This document shows, in pieces, positions 45,845 to 54,953 of a stretch of 64,000 nt of DNA. Made by a program: the position numbers and the translations under genes. The stretch lies in NCBI RefSeq assembly GCF_900115085.1, contig NZ_FOVF01000005.1:124001-188000 (forward strand), given 5' to 3'. Within the stretch, counting starts at the first letter, position 1. Each line of letters begins with the position of its first letter. Below the pieces are notes generated by a model. The model was given only the letters and a program-made list of their open reading frames with translations. It was not told the DNA's origin and did no database searches. This DNA is from Dokdonella immobilis (lineage in GTDB: Bacteria; Pseudomonadota; Gammaproteobacteria; Xanthomonadales; Rhodanobacteraceae).

Positions 45845-46215
45845 TGCGCATTCCCCTCGTGTTTCGGTGCGTGCTTGATCAGCGTTTCCAGATCGAGGCC
45901 CATGCGTTCGAGACGGGCATGCAGCGGCGGCCATTCCTCGGTCAGAAAGCGCTCGCGTTCGGATTTCAGCAGGGCGCTCCGCGCCCCTTCGGTGACGTAC
46001 ATGCCCAACCCTCTTCGTTTTTCCACGAGGTTCTCGTCGACGAGTTCCTGGTAAGCCTTGGATACGGTGATCGGATTGATCTGGAAATCCGCTGCGACCT
46101 GGCGAACCGAGGGCAGCGCATCTCCCTGCTTGAGCACACCGTCGAGGATCATCGCCACCACGCGGTCGCGTAGCTGACGATAGATCGGTGTGTTGTCGTT
46201 CCAAACCATGCTCAT
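45841..46215 (-). CDS. GntR family regulator, YtrA-like
   Basis: 124 residues. A winged helix-turn-helix at about 10-75 (PIYRQLRDRVVAMILDGVLK, SVRQVAADFQINPITVSKAY, LVEKRRGLGMYV) and a short helical tail (about 80-124) with no large effector domain. This is the YtrA subfamily, which is almost always joined to ABC exporter genes. It probably represses its own operon through the palindrome at 46623-46644. A second possible start is ATG 46209. Confidence 0.92.
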   Translation of the reverse strand: MSMVWNDNTPIYRQLRDRVVAMILDGVLKQGDALPSVRQVAADFQINPITVSKAYQELVDENLVEKRRGLGMYVTEGARSALLKSERERFLTEEWPPLHARLERMGLDLETLIKHAPKHEGNAQ

Positions 46216-46219
46216 TGGC

Positions 46220-46591
46220 TTATTCCTTGATCGCGCGTGGCAGCAGCTTGCCAAAAGAATAGTAGGGCATGTCCAGACGCACATGAGGAAGGGCCGGCAT
46301 GCCGAGGGCCGGTACGCTGGCCGAGGTCGATGCCACGAGGAATTCGCGTGCCGGTTCGGCCTGAGCAGGCGCGTCGGCGCGCACGACGACGACCGGGAGC
46401 GTCGGGATCTCGACCGAAGCGCGAACCATGACGGTCGGCAGCGTCGGGATGACCTCGGCGGGGCGCGCCGTGGCAACGGTAGCAGCCGGGGAGGTCAATT
46501 CCCTGGAGCTCGTGCCGGCCAGGCCCAGCGAGCCGACGATGGCGGCAATGGCCAGGGCAAGCATCAGGCGGGTATGGATCGTGCGGTTCAT
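46220..46591 (-). CDS. Small exported protein, first gene of the GntR/ABC operon
   Basis: 123 residues. A signal-like N-terminus (MNRTIHTRLMLALAIAAIVG with a further small-residue stretch) followed by a repeated motif IPTLPxVMVRA / IPTLPVVVVRA. No family is recognised. A GAGG Shine-Dalgarno lies before ATG 46591. It opens the operon directly behind the palindromic promoter and 4 bases before the GntR gene, so it is controlled with the exporter. It could be an export-dependent peptide or an accessory sensing component; this is inference only. Confidence 0.8.
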   Translation of the reverse strand: MNRTIHTRLMLALAIAAIVGSLGLAGTSSRELTSPAATVATARPAEVIPTLPTVMVRASVEIPTLPVVVVRADAPAQAEPAREFLVASTSASVPALGMPALPHVRLDMPYYSFGKLLPRAIKE

Positions 46592-46622
46592 GGCGACCTC
46601 CCTGAGGTCATTTGATGAGTTA

Positions 46623-46662
46623 GTGTTGTAGGCAACTATAACACCTAAACTCGGGGTGTCAA
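46623..46662 (-). promoter_or_regulatory. Promoter and GntR operator of the ABC operon
   Basis: On the minus strand a perfect -35 TTGACA (46657-46662) and -10 TATAGT (46635-46640) are 16 bases apart. Over the -10 lies the imperfect palindrome GTGTTGTAG-GCAA-CTATAACAC (46623-46644; 8 of 9 paired), the expected form of a YtrA-type operator. Binding there would block the -10 region. Confidence 0.8.
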
Positions 46663-46671
46663 GGGGGAGCC

Positions 46672-46895
46672 GGGATTCGGGATTGGGGATTCGGGATTCG
46701 GAACGACCAGCGGCGCGCCCGAACCTGACGGCGGCGCAAATCCGGTTGGCCTTGCGCCCCTCGCAGGAAGTTTCGGTTTGGATTTCCGTTGCGGATTGCC
46801 GGGCGCCTATGGCTTGATGGTCCCGAATCCCGAATCCCGAATCCCGAATCCCGAATCCCGAATCCCGAATCCCGAATCCCGAATCCCGAATCCCG
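46672..46895. repeat. Heptamer repeat array pair ahead of the glutathione peroxidase gene
   Basis: GGGATTC units at 46672-46701 face a pure tandem of CCCGAAT units at 46822-46895 (10 full units plus CCCG) across a 120-base spacer with no visible gene. This is the longest and most regular array in the window and so the most likely to vary in copy number. It ends 6 bases before the AGGAG of the next gene. Confidence 0.9.
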
Positions 46896-46912
46896 TCCCA
46901 AGGAGTCCAAAC

Positions 46913-47485
46913 ATGCCCCGCATCCTGTTCGCCCTGTGCCTGCTTGCAGCCAGTGCCGCCTCGCACGCCTGCAGCGACCTGCTGTCCGCCGAATTCCGGC
47001 CGCTGGCCGGCAAGGAGAAGGTCGATCTTTGCAAGACCTATGCGGGAAAGGTGTTGCTCGTGGTCAACACGGCGAGCAAGTGCGGATTCACGCCGCAGTA
47101 CGATGCGCTCGAGAAGCTGCATGCGACCTATGCGGACCGCGGTTTCGCCGTGCTCGGCTTCCCGTCCAATGATTTCGCCGGCCAGGAGCCGGGCACCGAG
47201 GCTGAAATCAGGGAATTCTGCACACTGACCTACGGCGTCAAGTTCCCGATGTTCGAGAAGGTCCACGTCAAGGGCGAGGACGCCGATCCGTTTTACCAGA
47301 AGCTTGCCGCCGCGTCGGAAGGCCGTGCCCCGACCTGGAATTTCTACAAGTACCTGATCGACCGCAACGGCAACGTCGTCGCCGACTTCGCCAGCAAGGT
47401 CAAACCCGACGACAAGGCGCTGGTGGCGAAAATCGAGGCGTTGATCGACGCCTCTGAAGAGGGTTCAGGCAGCGTCAAACATTAA
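46913..47485 (+). CDS. Exported glutathione peroxidase-family protein
   Basis: 190 residues. A signal peptide (MPRILFALCLLAASAASHAC) then the GPx fold, with Cys57 in NTASKCGFTPQY in place of selenocysteine, Gln91 in FPSNDFAGQEPG and Trp142-Asn143 in TWNFYKYLI, forming the catalytic tetrad. It would reduce peroxides in the periplasm or as a membrane-linked protein, probably with thioredoxin-like electron donors. Start set at ATG 46913 with AAGGAG just upstream; the frame extending left is translated heptamer repeat. A MITE-like element starts directly after the stop. Confidence 0.92.
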   Translation: MPRILFALCLLAASAASHACSDLLSAEFRPLAGKEKVDLCKTYAGKVLLVVNTASKCGFTPQYDALEKLHATYADRGFAVLGFPSNDFAGQEPGTEAEIREFCTLTYGVKFPMFEKVHVKGEDADPFYQKLAAASEGRAPTWNFYKYLIDRNGNVVADFASKVKPDDKALVAKIEALIDASEEGSGSVKH

Positions 47486-47767
47486 GGAGGGTCTGATCAG
47501 GTAGCAGAGTCGTCATGGCGTTCAGAAATTTTTCCAAATGTGTCGCGTGGCTTAGTGAAGCCGGGTTGCCTTGACGAGGCGCGCGGTGCATGTGGGGAGC
47601 CTTCTGGACGCCACCTTTTCAGCATCCAGTCAATCAGTCAGGCGACGCCTGCCTGCGCGCAGATCCTTGTTGCGTCGACCTGAAAGACGGCCAGTCTGTC
47701 TGCGTCGACGCGTCGCGATCTGCACACAGGCAGGCGTCGTGACGACTTCGCTGCTTGATCAGACCCC
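47486..47767. mobile_element. MITE-like element, copy B, interrupted
   Basis: 282 bp. The left terminus GGAGGGTCTGATCAGGTAGC matches copy A at 21602-21803, the inverted right terminus ends near 47767 (TTGATCAGACCCC), and the 66-bp core 47563-47628 is identical to 21656-21721 read on the other strand. About 95 bp near its right end (47643-47739) are absent from copy A. The left terminus begins one base after the peroxidase stop. Confidence 0.85.
47643..47739. repeat. ~95-bp repeat, copy 2, nested in the MITE-like element
   Basis: Bounded by perfect 13-bp inverted termini CGACGCCTGCCTG and CAGGCAGGCGTCG. Its interior matches 17974-18067. Because copy A of the host element lacks it, this copy looks like a later insertion. 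Confidence 0.8.
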
Positions 47768-47969
47768 ACGTAACAGTGCGTTTCCACTGAGCGCGCTCGC
47801 CGTAATGTGTGCGGGCTGCACAAATGTATCGTCAATTATGGTGCATGGTCCGCACGCGCTGCTTCAGGCTGTTCCCGAGGTTTGTTCTATGTACGTGCGC
47901 CGTTTTGCGAAGGACCTGTCGATCGTCCGAGTTCAGTCAACCTGCGCATTCGCATGCAGCTCGCATTTC

Positions 47970-48042
47970 GTAGGAGCAGGCTTCAGCCGCGATGCTCTTC
48001 GTCTGCTGAGCGAGAAGCATCGCGGCTGAAGACGCTTCCTGC
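47970..48042. repeat. REP-like palindromic repeat
   Basis: GTAGGAGCAGGCTTCAGCCG and following, facing GCATCGCGGCTGAAGACGCT, give two inverted arms around a short spacer. It is the same REP family as the half element at 13181-13209. The surrounding gap 47768-48123 contains no supportable gene. Confidence 0.75.
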
Positions 48043-48086
48043 GGGGGCAATCCGCTGGCAGGTGCGGGTCGGGGTCGCTTCTGCAG

Positions 48087-48120
48087 CTCCCCATTCCCCA
48101 TTCTCCATTCCCAACTCCCG
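48087..48120. repeat. Degenerate heptamer array
   Basis: CCCCATTCCCCATTCTCCAT and following units keep the 7-bp period of the heptamer arrays with different bases. It ends 3 bases from the stop of the sulfate-activation gene. Confidence 0.6.
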
Positions 48121-48123
48121 GCT

Positions 48124-49845
48124 TTATTGTGCCGGCCGTATCAGTCCGAGCGCCTCGAGCTTGAGCACGATCTGCTGCACCGCCTGGTCGGGCGGCAGGC
48201 TGGTGGTGTCGATGCGCATTTCCGGGTTCTCGGGCACTTCATAGGGGTCGCTGATGCCTGTGAATTCCTTGATCTTGCCGGCGCGGGCGAGGGCGTAGAG
48301 GCCCTTGCGGTCGCGGCCCTCGCAGGTCTCGAGCGGGGTCGAGACATGGATCTCGACGAACACGCCGCCGGCGCTGACGTTTTCTCGGACGATTTCGCGC
48401 GAGCCCTTGTAGGGGGCGATAGGCGCGCAGATCGCGATGCCGCCGTTCTTGGTGATCTCGGCGGCCACGAAACCGATGCGCTGCACGTTGAGGTCGCGGT
48501 GCTCCTTGGAGAAGCCAAGCTCGCTGGACAGGTTCTTGCGCACGATATCGCCGTCGAGCAGGGTGACCGGACGCGTGCCGAGCTCGAGCAGACGCACCAG
48601 CAGCGCATTGGCGATGGTCGACTTGCCCGAGCCGGAAAGTCCGGTGAAGAACACCGTGAAGCCCTGCTTGTGGCGGGCCGGATGGGTCCGGCGCAACTCC
48701 TCGATGACTTCCGGATAGGTGAACCAGTCCGGGATGTCGAGTCCTTCCTGCAGGCGCCGGCGCAGTTCGGTGCCGGAGATATTGAGGACGGTGTCGCCGT
48801 CCTTCACTTCATCGGTCGGCATGTACTGCGCGCGTTCCTGCACGTAGACCATTTCCTGGAACGGCACCATCGTGATGCCGAGTTCGGCCTGGTGCTCGGC
48901 GACCAGGGCCTGGGCGTCGTAGGGGCCATAGAACGGCTTGCCGGAGCTGTCCACGCCCGGGCCGGCGTGATCGCGTCCGACGATGAAGTGCGTGCAGCCA
49001 TGGTTCTTGCGGATGATCGCGTGCCACAGGGCTTCGCGCGGGCCACCCATGCGCATGGCCAGATGCAGCAGGGCCAACGTCGTGGTCTGGTCCGGGTAGT
49101 GACGCAGCAGTTTCTCGTAGCAGCGCACGCGCGTGTAGTGGTCGATGTCGCCGGGCTTGGTCAGGCCGACGACCGGATGGATGAGCAGGTTGGCCTCGGC
49201 GATCTGTGCCGCGCGGAAGGTCAGTTCGAGGTGCGCCCGGTGCATCGGATTGCGCGTCTGGAAGGCGACGATGCGCGACCAGCCCAGCTTGGCGAACAAG
49301 GCGCGCAATTCAGCCGGCGTCGAACGCAGATGGCTGAAGTCGTAGTGACGCGGCAGTTCAAGGCCATGCAGCCTGCCGCCGATGTAGACCGGATGGCTGC
49401 GCTCGAGCAGGTGACTGACGCCCGGGTGCTTGCGATCGATGGTGCCGAAGACCTTCTCGGCTTCCAGCGCGCGGTCGGGTTGCCAGCGGTCCTCGACGTC
49501 GAGGATGGCAAGCACGACCCCTTCCGGATCGCGCAACGCGATCTGCCGGGCATCGCCGATCGCATCGGCGAATTTCTGGTCGACATCGAGGGTGATCGGC
49601 ATCGGCCACAGGCTGCCGTCGCTCAGGCGCATCTGGTCGCGTACCGACTCGTAGTCAGCGCGGACCATGAAGCCGCGCAGCGGGGAAAAGGCACCGGTCA
49701 GCAGCATTTCGAGGTCGCACAACTGGCGCGCGGTCAGGTCCCAGGAAGGCAGCGAACCGGCTGCATGCTTGAGTGATTCGACTTCGGCGGCCGGAACAAG
49801 GCCATCGACGAGGTGGCCACCATGGGGAGCGATCAGCTGGGACAT
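48124..49845 (-). CDS. Bifunctional sulfate adenylyltransferase / adenylylsulfate kinase
   Basis: 573 residues. The N-terminal ATP sulfurylase domain (about 1-390) has FQTRNPMHRAHLEL (the HxxH nucleotide site) and the FIVGRDHAGPG segment. The C-terminal APS kinase domain (about 400-573) has the P-loop GLSGSGKST and LDGDIVRKNLSSELGFS. Together they turn sulfate and two ATP into PAPS. The sulfurylase is the monomeric type, so it does not need CysN/CysD. A TATAAT box on its strand lies at 50006-50011, about 160 bases upstream. Confidence 0.95.
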   Translation of the reverse strand: MSQLIAPHGGHLVDGLVPAAEVESLKHAAGSLPSWDLTARQLCDLEMLLTGAFSPLRGFMVRADYESVRDQMRLSDGSLWPMPITLDVDQKFADAIGDARQIALRDPEGVVLAILDVEDRWQPDRALEAEKVFGTIDRKHPGVSHLLERSHPVYIGGRLHGLELPRHYDFSHLRSTPAELRALFAKLGWSRIVAFQTRNPMHRAHLELTFRAAQIAEANLLIHPVVGLTKPGDIDHYTRVRCYEKLLRHYPDQTTTLALLHLAMRMGGPREALWHAIIRKNHGCTHFIVGRDHAGPGVDSSGKPFYGPYDAQALVAEHQAELGITMVPFQEMVYVQERAQYMPTDEVKDGDTVLNISGTELRRRLQEGLDIPDWFTYPEVIEELRRTHPARHKQGFTVFFTGLSGSGKSTIANALLVRLLELGTRPVTLLDGDIVRKNLSSELGFSKEHRDLNVQRIGFVAAEITKNGGIAICAPIAPYKGSREIVRENVSAGGVFVEIHVSTPLETCEGRDRKGLYALARAGKIKEFTGISDPYEVPENPEMRIDTTSLPPDQAVQQIVLKLEALGLIRPAQ

Positions 49846-50282
49846 CGAGTTTCCTGGCTAGTGGGTCAACGGGACAGTACCTGCCAGCCACGTCTTCGGC
49901 GCGACGCGGAGCAGGCGCCGGACGGCGGGCCCGGCATGGGTATCGAGCGCGGATGGAGCGCGGCACTGCGGTGAAACGACCGCGGGGCAGTGCCGGAGCC
50001 CGGGGATTATAAGGCCTTGCGCATTCTTTTGCGGTGCGCGCATCGGCCGGGTCGGGTTTTGCTCGACAGAAGAGCACCATCGGAGTGGCCAAGGGCCGGC
50101 CCCGGATTGTGCCAGGCCATTACCGGCTCGGCTCCGGCATGGCCGAATGCCCGAAAACGCGGCCGGGTGAACAGAATTTTCCGGATCGTTCAGGAGAATC
50201 CGGGAACCCGCGCGCCGCTTCGCGTTCTCAAGGGTCAGCAGGGGCGTCAAGGTACAGGGGGCCCAGGCAGGAATGCCGGTGT

Positions 50283-50311
50283 TTGCCATCAAAGGCGACC
50301 ACCGCCACAAT
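50283..50311 (+). promoter_or_regulatory. Possible promoter of the FKBP gene
   Basis: TTGCCA (50283-50288) and CACAAT (50306-50311) are 17 bases apart, matching the sigma-70 consensus in 5 of 6 and 4 of 6 positions, about 80 bases before the start codon. The remaining 49846-50389 holds only a leftward TATAAT box (50006-50011) and no gene. Confidence 0.4.
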
Positions 50312-50389
50312 ATGCGGCCCGCTTGCCCCACGGATTCTGTCGGGCGGCCAGCAGCCGTCCTCAATCGTTTTACCCAGGAGCTCTCATAA

Positions 50390-51130
50390 ATGACCCGTTT
50401 CGTCCGCAAGACCCTTATCGCCATGGCACTGACCACGGCATTCGGCGCCGGCAATGCCCTGGCTGTCGATGCTTCGCTCAAGACCGAGAAAGACAAGGTC
50501 AGCTACATGGTCGGCGCCGACGTCGGCCGCGGCCTGACCCAGATCAAGGACGAGCTTGATCTGAAAATCGTCATGCAGGCCATGCAGGACGAATTCAACG
50601 GCGGCAAGACCCTGATGACCCAGGAAGAGGGCCAGCAGGTCCGCCAGGAGTTCATGCAGAAGCTCCAGGCCAAGCGCGTTGCCGAAGAGAAGGTGGCCGC
50701 CGAAAAGAACAAGAAGGAAGGCGATGCGTTCCTCGCCAAGAACAAGGCCAAGCCGGGCGTGAAGACGACCGCCTCGGGCCTGCAGTATGAAGTGATCAAG
50801 CAGGGCACCGGTCCGAAGCCGAAGGAAACCGATACGGTCAAGGTCGACTACACCGGCACCAAGATCGACGGTACCAAGTTCGACAGCTCGATCGACCGCG
50901 GCCAACCGGCCACGTTCCCGCTGAACGGCGTGATCAAGGGCTGGACCGAGGGCCTGCAGCTGATGCCGGTCGGTTCCGAGTACAAGCTGGTTATTCCGGC
51001 CGAACTCGCCTACGGCGAAAATGCGCCGCCGACGATTGGTCCGAATGCGACCCTGATCTTCGACGTCAAGCTGATCTCGATCGAAACCGGTGCCGAGAAG
51101 GCTGCGCCGGCCGCTGCCGAGAAGAAGTAA
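50390..51130 (+). CDS. FKBP-type peptidyl-prolyl cis-trans isomerase, exported
   Basis: 246 residues. A signal peptide ([20 protein letters not shown], cut after NALA), a helical dimerisation domain (FKBP_N, about 30-120; [20 protein letters not shown]), and the FKBP catalytic domain (about 130-235) with [18 protein letters not shown] and the Tyr/Phe-rich [21 protein letters not shown]. It is a periplasmic proline isomerase and chaperone like FkpA/Mip. The tail is Ala/Lys-rich. It is followed by a clear hairpin terminator. Confidence 0.94.
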   Translation: MTRFVRKTLIAMALTTAFGAGNALAVDASLKTEKDKVSYMVGADVGRGLTQIKDELDLKIVMQAMQDEFNGGKTLMTQEEGQQVRQEFMQKLQAKRVAEEKVAAEKNKKEGDAFLAKNKAKPGVKTTASGLQYEVIKQGTGPKPKETDTVKVDYTGTKIDGTKFDSSIDRGQPATFPLNGVIKGWTEGLQLMPVGSEYKLVIPAELAYGENAPPTIGPNATLIFDVKLISIETGAEKAAPAAAEKK

Positions 51131-51152
51131 GTCTTAGAACCGCTGCAAACCA

Positions 51153-51179
51153 GGGGCGTGCCGCAAACGGCACGCCCTT
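51153..51179 (+). terminator. Terminator of the FKBP gene
   Basis: Perfect 10-bp stem GGGCGTGCCG / CGGCACGCCC with a CAAA loop (51154-51177), 23 bases after the stop codon, then TTGG. Stem-rich, with a weak U-tract. Confidence 0.75.
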
Positions 51180-51300
51180 GGCGTTTCTGGGGGCATCCAT
51201 TGCGCGCGGTCGAGCACGCAAGGGCGATCGTGGCCGGGCGGCGCAAGTGCGGAAGCTGGCGGCAATCCGAGGTCGCCAGTGAGAATCAGGAGATCATGAG

Positions 51301-52668
51301 ATGCGCGTTGCAATCTTTGGGACCGGCTACGTCGGACTGGTCACCGGAACCTGCCTGGCCGAGGTCGGCAACGATGTCATCTGCGTCGATGTCGACGCGC
51401 TGAAGGTGGCGCGCCTGGAGCGCGGCGAAATCCCGATCTTCGAGCCCGGGCTGAGCCCGCTGGTCATCGACAACCATGCCGCCGGGCGGCTGCATTTCAC
51501 CACGGACGCCGAGAGCGCCATCGCGCACGGCGAGATCATCTTCATCGCCGTTGGCACGCCGCCGGATGAGGATGGCAGCGCCGATCTGAGTCATGTGCTC
51601 GACGTGGCCCGGACCATTGGCCGCACCCTGCAGCGCCCTGCCGTGATCGTCAACAAGTCTACCGTGCCGGTCGGTACCGCCGACCGCGTCCGCGACACGA
51701 TTGCCGCGGAGCTGGCCGGGCGCGGGGTCGATGTCCAGTTCGACGTCGTGTCCAACCCGGAATTCCTCAAGGAAGGTGACGCCGTCCAGGACTGCATGCG
51801 CCCCGATCGCATCATCATCGGCAGCGACAGTGCGCGCGCGATCACGGCCCTGCGTACCCTGTACGCGCCCTTCAACCGCAATCACGATCGACTCGTGCTG
51901 ATGGACGTGCGTTCTGCCGAGCTGACCAAGTACGCGGCGAACGCCATGCTGGCGACCAAGATCAGCTTCATGAACGAGATCGCCAACATCGCCGAACGCG
52001 TCGGTGCCGATGTCGAGCAGGTCCGCCTTGGTATCGGCTCGGATCCGCGCATCGGCTATCACTTCATCTATCCGGGCGCCGGCTATGGCGGGTCCTGCTT
52101 TCCCAAGGACGTCAAGGCGCTCGAACACATCGCGCGCAGCCAGGGCTATGAGCCGCGCGTGCTGAGCGCCGTCGAAGCGACCAATGCGGCCCAGAAGGAG
52201 CGCCTGTTCGAACTGCTCGGCAGCTACTTCGAGGCGCAGCTGAAAGGCCGCACGATCGCCCTCTGGGGGCTCGCTTTCAAGCCGAATACCGACGACATGC
52301 GCGAGGCGCCGAGCCGGACCCTGCTCGAACAGTTGTGGAACGCGGGGGCACGCGTGCGCGCCTACGATCCCGAGGCCCATGACGAGGTGCGCCGTATCTA
52401 CGGCATGCGCGAGGACCTGCAGTTGTGCGATTCGCAGTACCAGGCACTGGAAGGCGCCGATGCGCTGGTCGTGGTCACGGAATGGAAGGCCTTCCGCAGT
52501 CCGGATCTGGGCAGGATCCGCGAGTTGCTGGCGACGCCGGTCATCTTTGACGGGCGCAACATCTTCGACCCGCAGGCGATCGAATCGGCCGGCCTGGCCT
52601 ATTACGGCATCGGCCGCGGGCGCAGTGTCGCACGCTTCCAGGAGCGCTCCGGTCCGATGGCGCAATAG
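51301..52668 (+). CDS. ugd: UDP-glucose 6-dehydrogenase
   Basis: 455 residues. NAD-binding [17 protein letters not shown] at the N-terminus, the [12 protein letters not shown] and [13 protein letters not shown] motifs, and the catalytic Cys in [12 protein letters not shown]. It makes UDP-glucuronate for exopolysaccharide or lipid A sugars. Followed after 141 bases by gmd on the same strand, so the two nucleotide-sugar genes may be co-transcribed. Confidence 0.96.
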   Translation: MRVAIFGTGYVGLVTGTCLAEVGNDVICVDVDALKVARLERGEIPIFEPGLSPLVIDNHAAGRLHFTTDAESAIAHGEIIFIAVGTPPDEDGSADLSHVLDVARTIGRTLQRPAVIVNKSTVPVGTADRVRDTIAAELAGRGVDVQFDVVSNPEFLKEGDAVQDCMRPDRIIIGSDSARAITALRTLYAPFNRNHDRLVLMDVRSAELTKYAANAMLATKISFMNEIANIAERVGADVEQVRLGIGSDPRIGYHFIYPGAGYGGSCFPKDVKALEHIARSQGYEPRVLSAVEATNAAQKERLFELLGSYFEAQLKGRTIALWGLAFKPNTDDMREAPSRTLLEQLWNAGARVRAYDPEAHDEVRRIYGMREDLQLCDSQYQALEGADALVVVTEWKAFRSPDLGRIRELLATPVIFDGRNIFDPQAIESAGLAYYGIGRGRSVARFQERSGPMAQ

Positions 52669-52809
52669 CCGCGTTGCAGGTGCGCACGCCTTTCGCCGCG
52701 TGCGATTGTCGGCTTGCGGACTGTACCTCGATGTCGGCCGTCGCTAACATCGTCCATTCCCGTCCGATCCGCGCGATCGGCGAATCTCCCTCCGAACGCA
52801 GATCCCACG

Positions 52810-53943
52810 ATGGAAAAGAAACGTGCTTTGGTCACCGGCATCACCGGCCAGGATGGGGCATACCTTGCCGAGCTGCTGTTGTCCAAGGGCTACGAGGTGC
52901 ATGGCCTGAAGCGCCGCGCGTCCTCGTTCAACACCGAGCGCATCGACCATCTCTATCGTGAACTCGACGAAACCGGCCCGTCGCTGACCCTGCACTATGG
53001 CGACCTGACCGATTCGACCAGCCTCATGCGCGTGGTCCAGGAGGTCGAGCCGCACGAAATCTACAACCTCGCCGCGCAGAGCCATGTCGCGGTGTCGTTC
53101 GAGGAACCCGAGTACACGGCCAACGCCGATGGCCTCGGTACCCTGCGCCTGCTCGAAGCGATGCGCATCCTCGGCATCCAGGAGCGCTGCCGCATCTACC
53201 AGGCCTCGACTTCCGAACTGTACGGGCTCGTGCGCGAGACGCCGCAACGCGAGTCGACGCCGTTCCATCCGCGCTCGCCTTATGGCGTGGCCAAACTGTA
53301 CGCCTACTGGATCACCGTGAACTACCGCGAGGCTTACGGGATGTATGCCTGCAACGGCATCCTGTTCAACCACGAGTCGCCGATCCGCGGCGAAACGTTC
53401 GTCACGCGCAAGATCACGCGCGGCCTGGCCCGCGTGATCCACGGGCTGCAGCAGTGCCTCTACCTGGGCAACCTCGACGCGCGGCGCGATTGGGGCCATG
53501 CCCGCGACTACGTCGAGGCGCAATGGCTGATCCTGCAGCAGGACAGCGCGCACGACTACGTGATCGCGACCGGCATCCAGCACTCCGTGCGCGAGTTCGT
53601 CGTGCTGGCGGCGCGCGAAATGGGCGTCGAGATCGAATTTCGAGGGCAGGGCGCCGACGAGGTCGGCGTGGTCGCCGACATCCGCAACCCGGGTGGTCGC
53701 ATCGCGCGCGGCGATATCCTGTTGCGCATCCATCCGCAGTACTACCGACCGGCGGAAGTTGAAACCCTGCTCGGCGATCCGACCTTCGCTCGCGAGAAGC
53801 TGGGCTGGATACCGAAGACGAGCTTCGCCGAACTGGTTCACGAAATGGCGACGGCCGATCACGCCCTGGCCGCCGGCGAAGCCGCGGGAACACTGGGTGC
53901 CCGCCATGGCCGCCACCTGATAGAGAGTCTGCCAAAACCATGA
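52810..53943 (+). CDS. gmd: GDP-mannose 4,6-dehydratase
   Basis: 377 residues. Extended SDR with the [20 protein letters not shown] cofactor motif, the catalytic Thr/Ser (QASTSELYG) and Tyr/Lys in [12 protein letters not shown]. It makes GDP-4-keto-6-deoxymannose, the precursor of GDP-fucose, GDP-rhamnose and perosamine. Start at ATG 52810; the upstream frame has no ribosome-binding site. It overlaps slyX by 4 bases. No second-step enzyme (fcl/rmd) is nearby. Confidence 0.95.
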   Translation: MEKKRALVTGITGQDGAYLAELLLSKGYEVHGLKRRASSFNTERIDHLYRELDETGPSLTLHYGDLTDSTSLMRVVQEVEPHEIYNLAAQSHVAVSFEEPEYTANADGLGTLRLLEAMRILGIQERCRIYQASTSELYGLVRETPQRESTPFHPRSPYGVAKLYAYWITVNYREAYGMYACNGILFNHESPIRGETFVTRKITRGLARVIHGLQQCLYLGNLDARRDWGHARDYVEAQWLILQQDSAHDYVIATGIQHSVREFVVLAAREMGVEIEFRGQGADEVGVVADIRNPGGRIARGDILLRIHPQYYRPAEVETLLGDPTFAREKLGWIPKTSFAELVHEMATADHALAAGEAAGTLGARHGRHLIESLPKP

Positions 53944-54152
53944 ATTCGCTCGAGGAGCGCCTGACCGAGCTCGAAGTGCGGCTCGCCTTCATCGATGACG
54001 CGGTGGCCGCACTGAATGCGGCCGTGGCCATGCAGGACCAGTCGATGCTCGGCATGCGCGACGCGATCGACCGCCTGCGCAGCGACCTGCTTGGGCTGCG
54101 CTCGACGCTCGGCAACGACGTCAGCAACGAGCCGCCTCCCCCTCACTACTGA
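53940..54152 (+). CDS. slyX: SlyX family protein
   Basis: 70 residues. The N-terminal [20 protein letters not shown] and a heptad-patterned coiled coil to about residue 58, then a Pro-rich tail (NEPPPPHY), as in SlyX. The role of the family is unknown. Start ATG overlaps the gmd stop by 4 bases. Confidence 0.88.
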   Translation: MNSLEERLTELEVRLAFIDDAVAALNAAVAMQDQSMLGMRDAIDRLRSDLLGLRSTLGNDVSNEPPPPHY

Positions 54153-54168
54153 GTCCCAGCCTACCGAC

Positions 54169-54738
54169 ATGGCCGATTCACTCCGAGATCTACTGCTGAA
54201 AAGCGGACTGGTACAGAAGCTCAAGGCGGAAGCACGCGAGGTGCGCCCGGTCGAGCGCCCGCAGTGGCCGGCCAAGGCCAAGCCGCGTCCGGATCGCAAG
54301 CGCGTTCCGAACAAGGGCGCAGAGACGCGCAGCCAGGAGGAAATCGATCTCGCCCGCGCCTATGGTCTTCGCGAGCGTGCGGAACGCGAACAGCGCGAGC
54401 GGGAAAAGAGGGAGGCGGAGCGGCGCGCGAAGGAAAAGGCCGAGCGCAAGCAGAAGCTGGCCGCGCTGTTCGACGGCAAGGCCCTCAACAAGGAGGACGC
54501 CGAGATCGCCCGGCACTTCCCGCACGGCGAAAAGATCCGTCGCGTCTACTGTACGGCCGAGCAACTGGTCGAGGTCAATGCCGGCAGGATTGCCGTCGTG
54601 CAGTATCGCGGTCGCTATCTCTTGGTGGATCGGGAGGTCGCCGAACAGGCCCGCGCCATCAGTTCGGAATCGCTGGTGCTGCTGTGCGATCCGGATGCTC
54701 CGGCGGACGACGACATCCCGGACGATTTGATCTGGTAG
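54169..54738 (+). CDS. DUF2058 family protein (YaiL-like)
   Basis: 189 residues. The N-terminal MADSLRDLLLKSGLVQKLKA, a highly charged Lys/Arg/Glu helix at about 60-105 (EREKREAERRAKEKAERKQK), then a small globular domain (RRVYCTAEQLVEVNAGRIAV, RYLLVDREVAEQARA). This matches DUF2058/YaiL. The nucleoid- or RNA-associated function is not established. It begins 16 bases after slyX and probably shares its transcript. Confidence 0.9.
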   Translation: MADSLRDLLLKSGLVQKLKAEAREVRPVERPQWPAKAKPRPDRKRVPNKGAETRSQEEIDLARAYGLRERAEREQREREKREAERRAKEKAERKQKLAALFDGKALNKEDAEIARHFPHGEKIRRVYCTAEQLVEVNAGRIAVVQYRGRYLLVDREVAEQARAISSESLVLLCDPDAPADDDIPDDLIW

Positions 54739-54953
54739 TGACGGGACAATGGGAGAAGTGGTCGCTCCATTCCAGCAGTGGCTCGAACTCGGAACCGGCG
54801 AATCGATCCTGTCGACCGTGATGCGGGCAGGTGGAGCCACAGACCCGAGTTTTTCGCGGTAAGATTTTCGGGGCTGCCAATGGGTACCCCGTGACCCAGC
54901 GAGTTCGTCGAACACGCGCGGCGGCTTGCCGAACGACAGGAGATGATCGATCC

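Noticed and set aside
46822-46895. Tandem heptamer tract as a CRISPR array
   Set aside because: The 7-bp units have no unique spacers of CRISPR length and no cas genes are nearby.
49846-50389. Riboswitch upstream of the sulfate-activation gene
   Set aside because: The leader contains a TATAAT box but I could not find a conserved riboswitch core or leader peptide.
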